Positions 56,629-64,000 of a DNA stretch of 64,000 bases are shown here, piece by piece; positions within the stretch are counted from its first letter, which is position 1, and every line of letters starts with the position of its first letter. This DNA comes from Prevotella sp. tc2-28 (GTDB taxonomy: Bacteria > Bacteroidota > Bacteroidia > Bacteroidales > Bacteroidaceae). The notes beneath the pieces were generated by a model. That model saw only the letters and a program-made list of their open reading frames with translations. It ran no database searches and had not been told where the DNA came from. The DNA is taken from NCBI RefSeq assembly GCF_900107705.1, contig NZ_FNRE01000003.1, forward strand, positions 1 through 64,000, given 5' to 3'. Both the position numbers and the translations under genes were made by a program.

Positions 56629-56664
56629 CAGCAAATATACTAATAATTATAAACAAGTAATCTT

Positions 56665-59346
56665 ATGCAAAGAAAACTGAAATTTGCCGTGTTGGCACTT
56701 TGTGTGGCAACGACAGCTTTTGCCCAGTCCCCAGAAACGGACAAGGAAGGACAGGCTGCCGTAACCAGCGAACAGGCCTTCACTTTCACGGAAGCTCAGT
56801 TGGGCGAGGACGATGACATGTCTCAGAATGTGACGATCATCTCTTCAAACCAGAACATCTACGCATCACAAGTAGGCTACATGTTCAGTCCCGTCCGCTT
56901 CCGCTATCGTGCTTTTAATCAAAAGTACAATGAGATTTACATCAACGGTGCCCTGATGAACGATATGGAGACAGGTCAGTTCCGCTATGCACTGGTAGGA
57001 GGTCTGAACCAGCAGACTCGTGGCGTGGAGAATGCACTGCCTTTTGAGTTCAACAATTTCTCCATGACAGGCATGGGTGGTTCGAATAATTACGACTTCC
57101 GTCCTAGTCACATGCCTACAGGACAACGACTGACGCTAAGCGGTGCTAACCGTAACTATACCGTACGTGCCATGTACACTATCAACACAGGACTTCGACC
57201 TGACGGATGGGCATTCTCTGCAAATGTCACCTACCGCTGGGCCAACATGAACACGTCGTATGTCGATGGAACGTTCTACAACGCCCTCTCCTATTTCTTT
57301 GGCGCTGAGAAGAAATTGAACGACTTCCACTCGCTAAGCATCGTTACATGGGGTAACCCAACAGAACGTGCCACACAAGGTGCTGGTACTGACGAGATGT
57401 ATTGGTTGGCAAACAGTAATTTCTACAACCCCAACTGGGGATACCAGAATGGCGAGAAGCGTAACTCACGTGTTGTTAACGACTTTGCGCCCACAGCCAT
57501 GATCACCTGGGATTGGAACATCAGCGACAAGACCAAACTGACCACCTCGTTGACAGGCCGTTACTCTATGTACAAGGCCACCAAGCTCAACTACAATGGT
57601 GGAGAGAATCCTGCCCCCGACTATTGGAAGAACATGCCATCGAGTTACTATGACGTTTGGAATGAAGATGACTACTGGGGACGTACCATGACAGGCTATA
57701 ACGACTTCATGTATGCAGCTACCTACCTAGGGGACAGCAAGGCTAACCGCCAAATCAACTGGGATGGTCTGTATTATGCCAACCTGCAGGGCAATGCCAC
57801 TGGTCGTGACGCCGCTTACTATGTTCAGGCCAAGCATAATAACAATCTGAACATCACTTTGTCGTCAGCCCTAAAGACGGAACTGAACAAAAACACGACG
57901 TGGAATGTTGGCCTACAGCTTGCCCACAACACGGGTATGCACTACCAGACAATGGAAGACCTGCTGGGAGCCAAGACTTTCCATAACATCAACACCTACG
58001 CACTAGGGAACTACCCCGCTTCTGACCCTCGCGTACAATATGACCTGAACAATCCGAATGGCGTTGTCAATGAGGGCGACCGCTTCGGTTATGATTATAA
58101 CCTGTTGGTACGCAAGGCTCAGCTGTGGAGTGCCCTTCGTTACAACAAGGGTGCCCTGCATTCATTCCTCGCAGGTCGCATTGGTGGTGTCACCATGCAA
58201 CGCGATGGCAAGATGCGCAATGGTATGGCTGCAGAATATTCCTATGGCAAGAGTGGTACGGCTAAATTCCTGGAAGGTGGTGGCAAAGTCGGTCTGGCCT
58301 ATCGTTTCGCCAAGGGCAACACAGTAACGCTGGGTGCCGGCTTCGAGTTCAAGGCTCCACAGGCTCAGACTGCCTTTGTCTCTCCTGAGATCAACAACGA
58401 CTTTGTGGCAAACCTGAAGAACGAGAAGGTGTTCAGTTCCGAACTGGGCTATCAGTTTGAGACTAGCTGGATGAAGGCCAACGTCAACGGATACTACAGC
58501 TACCTGACAGACGTTACAGAATGGCAGAACTTCTTCTACGACGACATCGGTTCGTTCTCCTATGTCTCTATGACAGGCATTAAGAAGGCTCACTACGGAT
58601 TGGAATGGGGTCTGAACTTCAAGCTCGGCTCTGCTTTCAGCGTCAAGACCATCGGAACCATTAGCGAAGCCAAGAACATGAACAACGCAGCTGTTCGTTA
58701 TATGAACTCCACCGAAGGGACCTATCATGATGACATTGTATATAATAAGAACATGCGCGAGAGCGGCACACCACTTTCTGCTTACAACCTGACACTGAGT
58801 TACCATGCTGGTGGCTGGTTCATTGATGTTATGGGTAATTACTACCACCGCATCTACTTAAGCTATTCACCTAGCTATCGCTATGGCAACACCCTGGAGA
58901 ACCGTCAGACATCATGGACTCAGTTCTACGATGCCAACCACAACCAGCCTAACGCAGGTAACGATCCCAGCAAGTATATTGTGACAGGCGAACAGGTATA
59001 CTATACCAGCGCACAGGCCGCCCAGGATCCCAGTGTCCAAGAAGGACAACTGTTGCCTGGTGCCATCGACCAGGAGAAGAGCAACGGCGGTTTTATGCTC
59101 GACCTCTCTATCGGTAAGAGCCTTAGACTGAAGAAAGGCTCACTCAGCATCAACCTCTCATTGTCCAACCTGCTGAACAACACCAAGCTCTGTACTGGTG
59201 GTTACGAACAAGGGCGAAGCAACTACTCTGTCAACTCAGAAACGGGTGAAGTTGGTTCTGCACGCGTTTACAAATTTGACAAGAACCCCAAGAAGTTCTA
59301 TGCCTACGGAATCAACGGAATGCTGAACATTGCATATAAATTCTAA
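56665..59346 (+). CDS. TonB-dependent receptor / outer-membrane barrel
   Basis: The 893-residue protein has a signal peptide ending TAFAQ, a plug-like domain (VTIISSNQNIYASQVGYMFS, YNEIYINGALMNDMETG, RGVENALPFEFNNFSM) and a large beta-barrel ending in GMLNIAYKF. There is no carboxypeptidase-like extension and no SusD. Directly downstream are a DUF5689 lipoprotein and an OB-fold lipoprotein. OB folds commonly bind nucleic acid, and a nuclease lipoprotein lies further right, so DNA, RNA or nucleotides are candidate ligands. That is inference from context. Confidence 0.88.
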   Translation: MQRKLKFAVLALCVATTAFAQSPETDKEGQAAVTSEQAFTFTEAQLGEDDDMSQNVTIISSNQNIYASQVGYMFSPVRFRYRAFNQKYNEIYINGALMNDMETGQFRYALVGGLNQQTRGVENALPFEFNNFSMTGMGGSNNYDFRPSHMPTGQRLTLSGANRNYTVRAMYTINTGLRPDGWAFSANVTYRWANMNTSYVDGTFYNALSYFFGAEKKLNDFHSLSIVTWGNPTERATQGAGTDEMYWLANSNFYNPNWGYQNGEKRNSRVVNDFAPTAMITWDWNISDKTKLTTSLTGRYSMYKATKLNYNGGENPAPDYWKNMPSSYYDVWNEDDYWGRTMTGYNDFMYAATYLGDSKANRQINWDGLYYANLQGNATGRDAAYYVQAKHNNNLNITLSSALKTELNKNTTWNVGLQLAHNTGMHYQTMEDLLGAKTFHNINTYALGNYPASDPRVQYDLNNPNGVVNEGDRFGYDYNLLVRKAQLWSALRYNKGALHSFLAGRIGGVTMQRDGKMRNGMAAEYSYGKSGTAKFLEGGGKVGLAYRFAKGNTVTLGAGFEFKAPQAQTAFVSPEINNDFVANLKNEKVFSSELGYQFETSWMKANVNGYYSYLTDVTEWQNFFYDDIGSFSYVSMTGIKKAHYGLEWGLNFKLGSAFSVKTIGTISEAKNMNNAAVRYMNSTEGTYHDDIVYNKNMRESGTPLSAYNLTLSYHAGGWFIDVMGNYYHRIYLSYSPSYRYGNTLENRQTSWTQFYDANHNQPNAGNDPSKYIVTGEQVYYTSAQAAQDPSVQEGQLLPGAIDQEKSNGGFMLDLSIGKSLRLKKGSLSINLSLSNLLNNTKLCTGGYEQGRSNYSVNSETGEVGSARVYKFDKNPKKFYAYGINGMLNIAYKF

Positions 59347-59359
59347 AAACAGGACAACT

Positions 59360-60226
59360 ATGAAGACAAAGAAATATATTCTCTTCGCTTTGGCAGCATT
59401 GCTGACAGCCTCATGTCACGATGATGGTAACTGGGGACAAAAACCGTGGGAGCAATACGACCCAACCTACGGAATAGAAGCCAACGGCAACCAAAATCTG
59501 AGAGCGACCAACCCTAAGAGTATCGCTGACGTCAAGGCTATGTTCAGTAAAGAAATCAGTGGTGGAAGTCTGAGACAGGTTACCGAGCCTCTGCAGATAC
59601 AAGGCATCGTGGTGGGTAACGACGAGGGTGGCAACATCTACCAGTCACTCTATATCCAGGATGCAACAGGTGCTATCAGCATCAGTATCTCACAAGCTGG
59701 TCTCTATGGTCCATTCTCCATCGGACAGGCCGTTTTGATAGAGCTGGAAGGACTTTATGTTGGTGGCTACGGACAACAGCCCCAAATTGGCACCATCTAC
59801 GAGAATCCCAAGAACGGTAATATCCAGACAGGACGTATGAGCCGCTACGAATGGATGAAACACTACAAGCTATTGGAAGAACTGGATGATCTAAAGCCCA
59901 CCCCCATAGCAGTAACCAGTATGGCTGCTCTGGATCTGGAAAAGGACTGCTGTAAACTAATTACACTGAAAAACGTGGAACTGACAGCAGCTGACGGAAA
60001 GGCCGTCTTTGCCCCATCTGACGGCAGTGTAACCCTGACTAGCAATTGTGCCAACCGTGATATCAAAGGCATGAACAACGTTGTCGTGCGTACCAGTACC
60101 TACGCCAAGTTCGCCAATGCTGTCATGCCAACGGGCAAGGTTGACATCACAGGTATTGCCTCACGTTTCAACAATACTTGGCAGATTCTGATGCGTACTG
60201 ATAAGGACATCAAGGTTGCCCAATAA
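59360..60226 (+). CDS. DUF5689-domain lipoprotein (OB-fold)
   Basis: The 288-residue lipoprotein has its lipobox at LTASC. Start is taken at MKTKKYILF (59360), 13 bases after the receptor stop; the open frame begins 30 bases earlier inside the receptor gene. The main region (about 45-288) has the DUF5689 pattern: SIADVKAMF, IQGIVVGNDEGGNIYQSLYI, GQAVLIELEGLYVGGYG, QIGTIY and ITGIASRFNNTWQILMR, suggesting two OB-like barrels. It sits between a TonB receptor and another OB-fold lipoprotein and is probably a surface binding protein of that set. Confidence 0.85.
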   Translation: MKTKKYILFALAALLTASCHDDGNWGQKPWEQYDPTYGIEANGNQNLRATNPKSIADVKAMFSKEISGGSLRQVTEPLQIQGIVVGNDEGGNIYQSLYIQDATGAISISISQAGLYGPFSIGQAVLIELEGLYVGGYGQQPQIGTIYENPKNGNIQTGRMSRYEWMKHYKLLEELDDLKPTPIAVTSMAALDLEKDCCKLITLKNVELTAADGKAVFAPSDGSVTLTSNCANRDIKGMNNVVVRTSTYAKFANAVMPTGKVDITGIASRFNNTWQILMRTDKDIKVAQ

Positions 60227-60265
60227 CTTACTTAACCTCAACGAATAACAAAATAGAAAAAAGAT

Positions 60266-61924
60266 ATGAAAAAGATTGCAAGACTTATGACACTGGCATT
60301 AGTGGTATTTGCCCTAGCCAGCTGTGAGGACGTTCCGAGTCCATTTGGCACTGTTACGCCACCAAAGGGTGACAGCAGGGGTTCTGACATTCCGCCTACG
60401 GGAACAGGTACAGCTACCGACCCCTTCAATGTGCAGAAGGCTATTGACTTCGTGAAGGAATTAGGTGCTGACGTTGAGTCAGAAACTGCTCTTTATGTCA
60501 AGGGAAAGGTTCTCTCCATCTCTGAGATTTCTGCATCCTATGGCAATGCATCCTTCATTCTATCTGATGATACCGAAGGTACCAACAAATTTACAGCCTA
60601 CCGCGTAAAGGGCTTTAACAACCAGAAGATTACCGACGAGAAGATGATTAAAGTGGGTGACGATGTCATTATCTGCGGTAAGATTGTAAACTACAAAGGT
60701 AATACGCCTGAGACCGTACAGAATACAGGTTATATCTACTCTGTCAATGGAAAAACAGGCGGCGATCCTGCGCCAACAGGTGAAGCTAAAGGTACTGGCA
60801 CACAAGCCGATCCCTTCAACATTGCCGCTGCTATTGCGAAATGCAAGGAGATTGGCACTACAGCATCTACTGAGAAGTACTATGTAAAAGGCATTGTGGT
60901 GAAGGGGGGGACTGTTTCCGGTGGCTTTGGAAACGTGACCTTCGACATGGGCGACACCAAAGATGCAACAACTACCTTTAAGGCATTCCAAGTTGCAGGA
61001 ACAGACGGAGAAAAACTGGCTGACGGTTACACAGTAAATGCCGGTGACGAAGTCGTTGTCTACGGACCTATTTACAACTATCAAGGCAACACTCCTGAAA
61101 CATCAGGAAAGAGTGCAGCCCAGATAGTCACCATCAATGGAAAGAAGACAAGTGAAGGTTCTGGTGGCACCCCTTCCAGTGAGGTTAAGGCTGTTACCAT
61201 TGCCGAGTTTAACGCTGCTGCTGAAAGCACCGATATCTGGTATCAATTGACGGGTACAATCAAGAGCCTAAAAGAAGGCGATAAGTATGGAAACTTCAAT
61301 CTTGAAGATGCAACGGGTTCTGTATACGTTTATGGTCTGCTGTCAGAAAAGGGTGGAGCCAAACAGAAATTCCAAGAGTTAGTAGCTGCACAAGGCTTGC
61401 AGGCCGGTACCAAGATTACCATTATTGGAAACCGCAGCTCTTACAACGGACAAATTCAAGTTGCCAATGCCTACTTTGTCAAAGTAGAAGATAGTAGTGA
61501 CACCCCTGGTGGTGGAGAATCCGGTGCAAGCAGTATAACAGTAGCCATGTCTTCATTGGGTGTAGCAAATGGTGTTGAAGTTGGTACCAAGACGCTCACT
61601 GACGGCACGGTACTGACTTTCGACAAAGGAAGCAATAACAATGCACCCAAATACTACGATTCAGGCACAGCAGTCCGCATGTATCCCAACAACAGCGTTA
61701 CTGTGACTGCATCCAAGAAGATTGCCTCCATTAAGCTAACTTGTTCCGCAAACAACGCTGAAGGAAAGATCTCTGCATCAAAAGGAACGATTGTTATTGA
61801 GGGCATGACTGTGAACCTCAATGGCATAGACGACACGACGACAACCATTACGAATTCCCATACGGGTACTGGTGCTGCCAGTCAGTTGCGAATAGCCTCA
61901 ATAGAAATCACTTACGCGAAATAA
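60266..61924 (+). CDS. Lipoprotein with three OB-fold domains
   Basis: The 552-residue lipoprotein has its lipobox at LASC (Cys20). Two similar OB-fold units (about 50-165 and 175-295) each contain GTGTxADPFN, a YVKGxV strand, and the closing GNTPET element; a third, different OB unit lies at about 310-415 (WYQLTGTIKSLKEGDKYGNF, GTKITIIGNRSSYNG). The last 120 residues form a beta-sandwich with VTVTASKKIASIKLTCS. These units match the DUF6359 and OB nucleic-acid-binding types of Prevotella surface proteins. It ends the TonB receptor operon and is followed by a terminator. Confidence 0.82.
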   Translation: MKKIARLMTLALVVFALASCEDVPSPFGTVTPPKGDSRGSDIPPTGTGTATDPFNVQKAIDFVKELGADVESETALYVKGKVLSISEISASYGNASFILSDDTEGTNKFTAYRVKGFNNQKITDEKMIKVGDDVIICGKIVNYKGNTPETVQNTGYIYSVNGKTGGDPAPTGEAKGTGTQADPFNIAAAIAKCKEIGTTASTEKYYVKGIVVKGGTVSGGFGNVTFDMGDTKDATTTFKAFQVAGTDGEKLADGYTVNAGDEVVVYGPIYNYQGNTPETSGKSAAQIVTINGKKTSEGSGGTPSSEVKAVTIAEFNAAAESTDIWYQLTGTIKSLKEGDKYGNFNLEDATGSVYVYGLLSEKGGAKQKFQELVAAQGLQAGTKITIIGNRSSYNGQIQVANAYFVKVEDSSDTPGGGESGASSITVAMSSLGVANGVEVGTKTLTDGTVLTFDKGSNNNAPKYYDSGTAVRMYPNNSVTVTASKKIASIKLTCSANNAEGKISASKGTIVIEGMTVNLNGIDDTTTTITNSHTGTGAASQLRIASIEITYAK

Positions 61925-61945
61925 TAATTCGCATCATAACCATCA

Positions 61946-61980
61946 AAAAGGCTGCAAGACCAACAGGTTTTGCAGCTTTT
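61946..61980 (+). terminator. Terminator after the OB-fold lipoprotein gene
   Basis: GCTGCAAGACC (61951-61961) pairs with GGTTTTGCAGC (61966-61976) with one G-U pair around AACA, followed by TTTT and preceded by AAAAAG. Confidence 0.85.
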
Positions 61981-62023
61981 CACTTGATTGCAGGAAATAA
62001 TTTTTGAGAAAAGAGATAAAATA

Positions 62024-62055
62024 TTTGGTTAGAAGGATTTTTTTTCTTACCTTTG
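62024..62055 (+). promoter_or_regulatory. Promoter of rpmE
   Basis: TTTG (62024-62027), 20 bases, TACCTTTG (62048-62055): a full consensus match. Leader length is about 48 bases. Confidence 0.8.
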
Positions 62056-62106
62056 CACCCGCTTTTATGCACAATAGACAAGTAACATATAATAATTAAC
62101 AAGAAA

Positions 62107-62361
62107 ATGAAAAAAGGTATTCATCCAGACAACTATCGCCCCGTCGTGTTCAAGGACATGTCCAACGGCGATATGTTTCTCTCGAAGTCTACAGCAAAGA
62201 CTAACGACACTGTAGAGTTCGAAGGCGAAACTTACCCCGTGGTAAAGATTGAAATTTCGAGCACTTCTCACCCCTTCTACACTGGTAAGAGCAAGCTCGT
62301 CGACACCGCTGGTCGTGTTGATAAGTTCATGAGCCGCTACGGTAAGGCTGCGAAGAAATAA
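62107..62361 (+). CDS. rpmE: 50S ribosomal protein L31, type B
   Basis: The 84-residue protein begins [20 protein letters not shown] and has the [20 protein letters not shown] signature of bacterial L31. It lacks the CxxC zinc-ribbon cysteines, so it is the zinc-free type B form, which in many bacteria is the only L31 or is made under zinc limitation. A full-consensus promoter and a strong terminator show that it is a separate unit between the OB-fold and nuclease genes. Confidence 0.97.
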   Translation: MKKGIHPDNYRPVVFKDMSNGDMFLSKSTAKTNDTVEFEGETYPVVKIEISSTSHPFYTGKSKLVDTAGRVDKFMSRYGKAAKK

Positions 62362-62385
62362 ATAATTTCAAGCCTAACAAGATTT

Positions 62386-62432
62386 AAGGCGCGTCCGAAG
62401 GTAGTTGCATATGCCTTTTGACGCGCCTTTTT
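62386..62432 (+). terminator. Terminator of rpmE
   Basis: AAGGCGCGTC (62386-62395) pairs with GACGCGCCTT (62420-62429); a smaller inner stem is possible. It is followed by TTTTT. Confidence 0.85.
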
Positions 62433-62458
62433 AGCTAATAACAAAAACATCAGCAACT

Positions 62459-63409
62459 ATGAAGACTAAACAACTTATCTTTCTTTTCGCCTGTGCACTT
62501 ACAATGGCTGCCTGTGGTGGTGACGACCCTGTCAACATCCACGGAGACTCCAAGACAACATCCATCAGTGACGACACTAGTGCAAATACCAACAAGAACA
62601 CATCTGGTCCCACTGAGGCTCAGACACACTATGAGTTCCCAAAAGTGAAAGGTGGCACAAGCGACATCATAGTACACTCCACCACGAATTATGGAGTGAA
62701 CTTTTCTTTGGAGTGGGATCATCAGAAGAAGGCCACACGTTGGGTCTGCTGGGAAGTGAACAGCGAAAACCGCGTTGAGAAATACAGCAGAAATCAGTTA
62801 TGGCCCAATGGCGATCCCTGGGCATACGACCCGAAGGTTCCTCAAACCGAGCAACAGGCGACCTATAGCGAACTGAGCAAGAGTTACTACCCAGGCTATA
62901 TCCCCGGTGTTCACAAAGAATCAGATTATTTGTATCAGAAAGGCCACATCTGTGCCTCACAAGACCGCATCTATGATAAAGAAGCCAACCAACAGACGTT
63001 TTACATGACAAACATCTACCCGCAGGTAGGCAACTTCAATGGCAAGCTGTGGGCTAAGCTTGAAGGACAGGTACGTTCTTGGGGCAAGAACAGCAACGTG
63101 ATGTATGTCTGCAAAGGAGGCACTATCGACAAGGATAGCGAAATATTAGGATACACCATTGGCAAACACATCATTCCAAAATACTTCTTCATGGCTATTG
63201 TCAGTCAGACGACCAAGGGAGTCAGGGGTATCGCTTTTTGGATGGAGCACCTGAACGAAGACCGTTCTGGCGACCTACTCAGCAAGTATGCCATGAGCAT
63301 CGACGACTTGGAAAGCAAGACCGGAATCGACTTCTTCTGTAATCTTCCAGACGACACAGAGAACAAGGTTGAGGGCACACTGACGCTTAGCGACTGGAAT
63401 CTTCAATAA
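62459..63409 (+). CDS. DNA/RNA non-specific endonuclease lipoprotein (NUC1 type)
   Basis: The 316-residue lipoprotein has its lipobox at MAAC (Cys19), an unstructured Ser/Thr/Asn-rich linker (about 25-60) and a beta-beta-alpha-metal nuclease domain (about 65-300). The active-site motif reads YQKGHICASQDR, a change from the usual DRGH that keeps the catalytic His; the metal-ligand Asn is in FYMTNIYPQVGNFN. Such enzymes cut DNA and RNA; at the cell surface it would release nucleotides for uptake. It follows the rpmE terminator and I see no clear promoter of its own. Confidence 0.9.
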   Translation: MKTKQLIFLFACALTMAACGGDDPVNIHGDSKTTSISDDTSANTNKNTSGPTEAQTHYEFPKVKGGTSDIIVHSTTNYGVNFSLEWDHQKKATRWVCWEVNSENRVEKYSRNQLWPNGDPWAYDPKVPQTEQQATYSELSKSYYPGYIPGVHKESDYLYQKGHICASQDRIYDKEANQQTFYMTNIYPQVGNFNGKLWAKLEGQVRSWGKNSNVMYVCKGGTIDKDSEILGYTIGKHIIPKYFFMAIVSQTTKGVRGIAFWMEHLNEDRSGDLLSKYAMSIDDLESKTGIDFFCNLPDDTENKVEGTLTLSDWNLQ

Positions 63410-63423
63410 AAAAAATTAAAATT

Positions 63424-63455
63424 CTTGGCTATCACAAGGAAATGTTGTATCTTTG
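63424..63455 (+). promoter_or_regulatory. Promoter of the second gpx gene
   Basis: CTTG (63424-63427), 20 bases, TATCTTTG (63448-63455). The -33 has one mismatch. The -7 box overlaps the left arm of an inverted repeat (63441-63485). Confidence 0.65.
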
Positions 63456-63485
63456 GGCAGGCTAATTAACCGAAGATACAACATT
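63441..63485. repeat. Inverted repeat across the gpx promoter and transcript start
   Basis: AATGTTGTATCTT (63441-63453) and AAGATACAACATT (63473-63485) are perfect 13-base complements around 19 bases; with one mismatch the arms extend to 16 bases. It contains most of the -7 box and the predicted transcript start. Confidence 0.65.
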
Positions 63486-63507
63486 TATAATAAATTACAC
63501 ATAAACA

Positions 63508-64000
63508 ATGAAGACTATTTATGATTTCTCTGTCAAAGACAGAAAGGGAAAAGACGTTTCACTGAAAGAGTATGCCAACGAGGTACTGCTGATTGTCAAC
63601 ACAGCCACCAAGTGCGGCTTCACCCCACAGTACGACGAATTGGAAGCATGCTACAAGAAATACCATAGCCAGGGTTTTGAGATTCTCGATTTCCCCTGCA
63701 ACCAGTTCGGACAGCAGGCTCCCGGCACAGACGAGAGCATTCACGAGTTCTGTAAGCTCAACTTCGGCACCGAGTTCCCCCGATTCAAGAAAGTCAAGGT
63801 AAACGGTGAAGATGCCGAGCCACTCTTCAAGTTTCTGCAGGACCAGAAAGGCTTTGCCGGATGGGACCCAGAGCACAACCTGACCCCCATTTTGGACGAT
63901 ATGCTGTCCAAGGTTGACCCTGACTACAAGCAAAAGTCCGATATCAAGTGGAATTTCACCAAGTTCCTCATCAACAAGAAAGGACAGGTTATTGCACGTT
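63508..64000 (+). CDS. Glutathione peroxidase-family (thiol) peroxidase, cut by window end
   Basis: The frame starts at MKTIYDFSVKDRKGKDVSL and is open to the last base (164 codons seen). Active-site NTATKCGFTPQY has Cys in place of selenocysteine; CNQFG and WNFTKFLINKKG supply the Gln and Trp/Asn. It is similar to, but clearly different from, the Gpx at 25044-25586, for instance in its resolving-Cys region FCKLNFG. It has its own promoter without the OhrR-like palindromes, so the two peroxidases appear to be under separate control. Confidence 0.93.
   Translation, partial: MKTIYDFSVKDRKGKDVSLKEYANEVLLIVNTATKCGFTPQYDELEACYKKYHSQGFEILDFPCNQFGQQAPGTDESIHEFCKLNFGTEFPRFKKVKVNGEDAEPLFKFLQDQKGFAGWDPEHNLTPILDDMLSKVDPDYKQKSDIKWNFTKFLINKKGQVIAR

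Overview
The window comes from a Bacteroidota genome, most likely Prevotella in the broad sense. Evidence: a Prevotella-like 16S 5' end, SusC/SusD pairs, promoters of the TTTG / TAnnTTTG (-33/-7) type, a tmRNA tag GETKYALAA, T9SS-like C-terminal tails and FISUMP proteins. It begins inside an rRNA operon read leftward and ends inside a glutathione peroxidase gene. Gene density is normal and I see no insertion sequence, prophage or CRISPR array.

Layout. (1) 1-415: 5' part of 16S rRNA (minus) with its promoter; then a PreA-like dihydropyrimidine dehydrogenase (820-2277). (2) 2286-23215: an enlarged starch utilisation locus. A leftward operon (LacI-type regulator, MFS maltodextrin transporter, MalQ, GH97, type I pullulanase, SusA-like neopullulanase) faces a rightward operon (SusC, SusD, SusE, SusF) followed by an alpha-amylase with its own promoter. 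A perfect 16-bp palindrome lies 53 and 54 bp from the two divergent -7 boxes, and a near copy lies 54 bp from the amylase -7 box; this suggests one LacI-family protein controls all three from an upstream, activator-like position. (3) 23212-28158: phosphatase, acetyltransferase, a probable cation-transporter remnant, an exonuclease, then a peroxide-stress operon (Gpx, OhrR/MarR, nitroreductase, small membrane protein, flavin reductase-like lipoprotein) behind two OhrR-like operators, and RidA. (4) 28285-30853: a Cys/His-rich small protein and a ZnuD-like zinc TonB receptor. (5) 30936-31332: tmRNA (minus).

(6) 31457-47568: an exopolysaccharide locus of the Wzx/Wzy type: OPX exporter, Wzz, a Wzz-Wzy composite, Wzx flippase, four glycosyltransferases, an interrupting pair of secreted proteins, and a 1042-residue open frame that joins a WecA-like PNPT, a WbaP/PglC-like PHPT and, after an internal signal peptide, a Wzi-like outer-membrane barrel. 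These two composite proteins are the most unusual content of the window. (7) 47570-51778: an arabinosidase operon (GH43, GH51). (8) 52043-56517: a Gly-rich secreted protein, a histidine phosphatase, a DUF308 membrane protein, uridine kinase, a UDG-fold protein and a secreted EEP-family protein. (9) 56665-63409: a TonB receptor, a DUF5689 lipoprotein, an OB-fold lipoprotein, ribosomal protein L31 and a NUC1-type nuclease lipoprotein, which together look like a surface nucleic-acid handling set. (10) 63508-end: a second glutathione peroxidase, cut by the window edge.

All family assignments were made by eye from motifs and have not been tested by database search.
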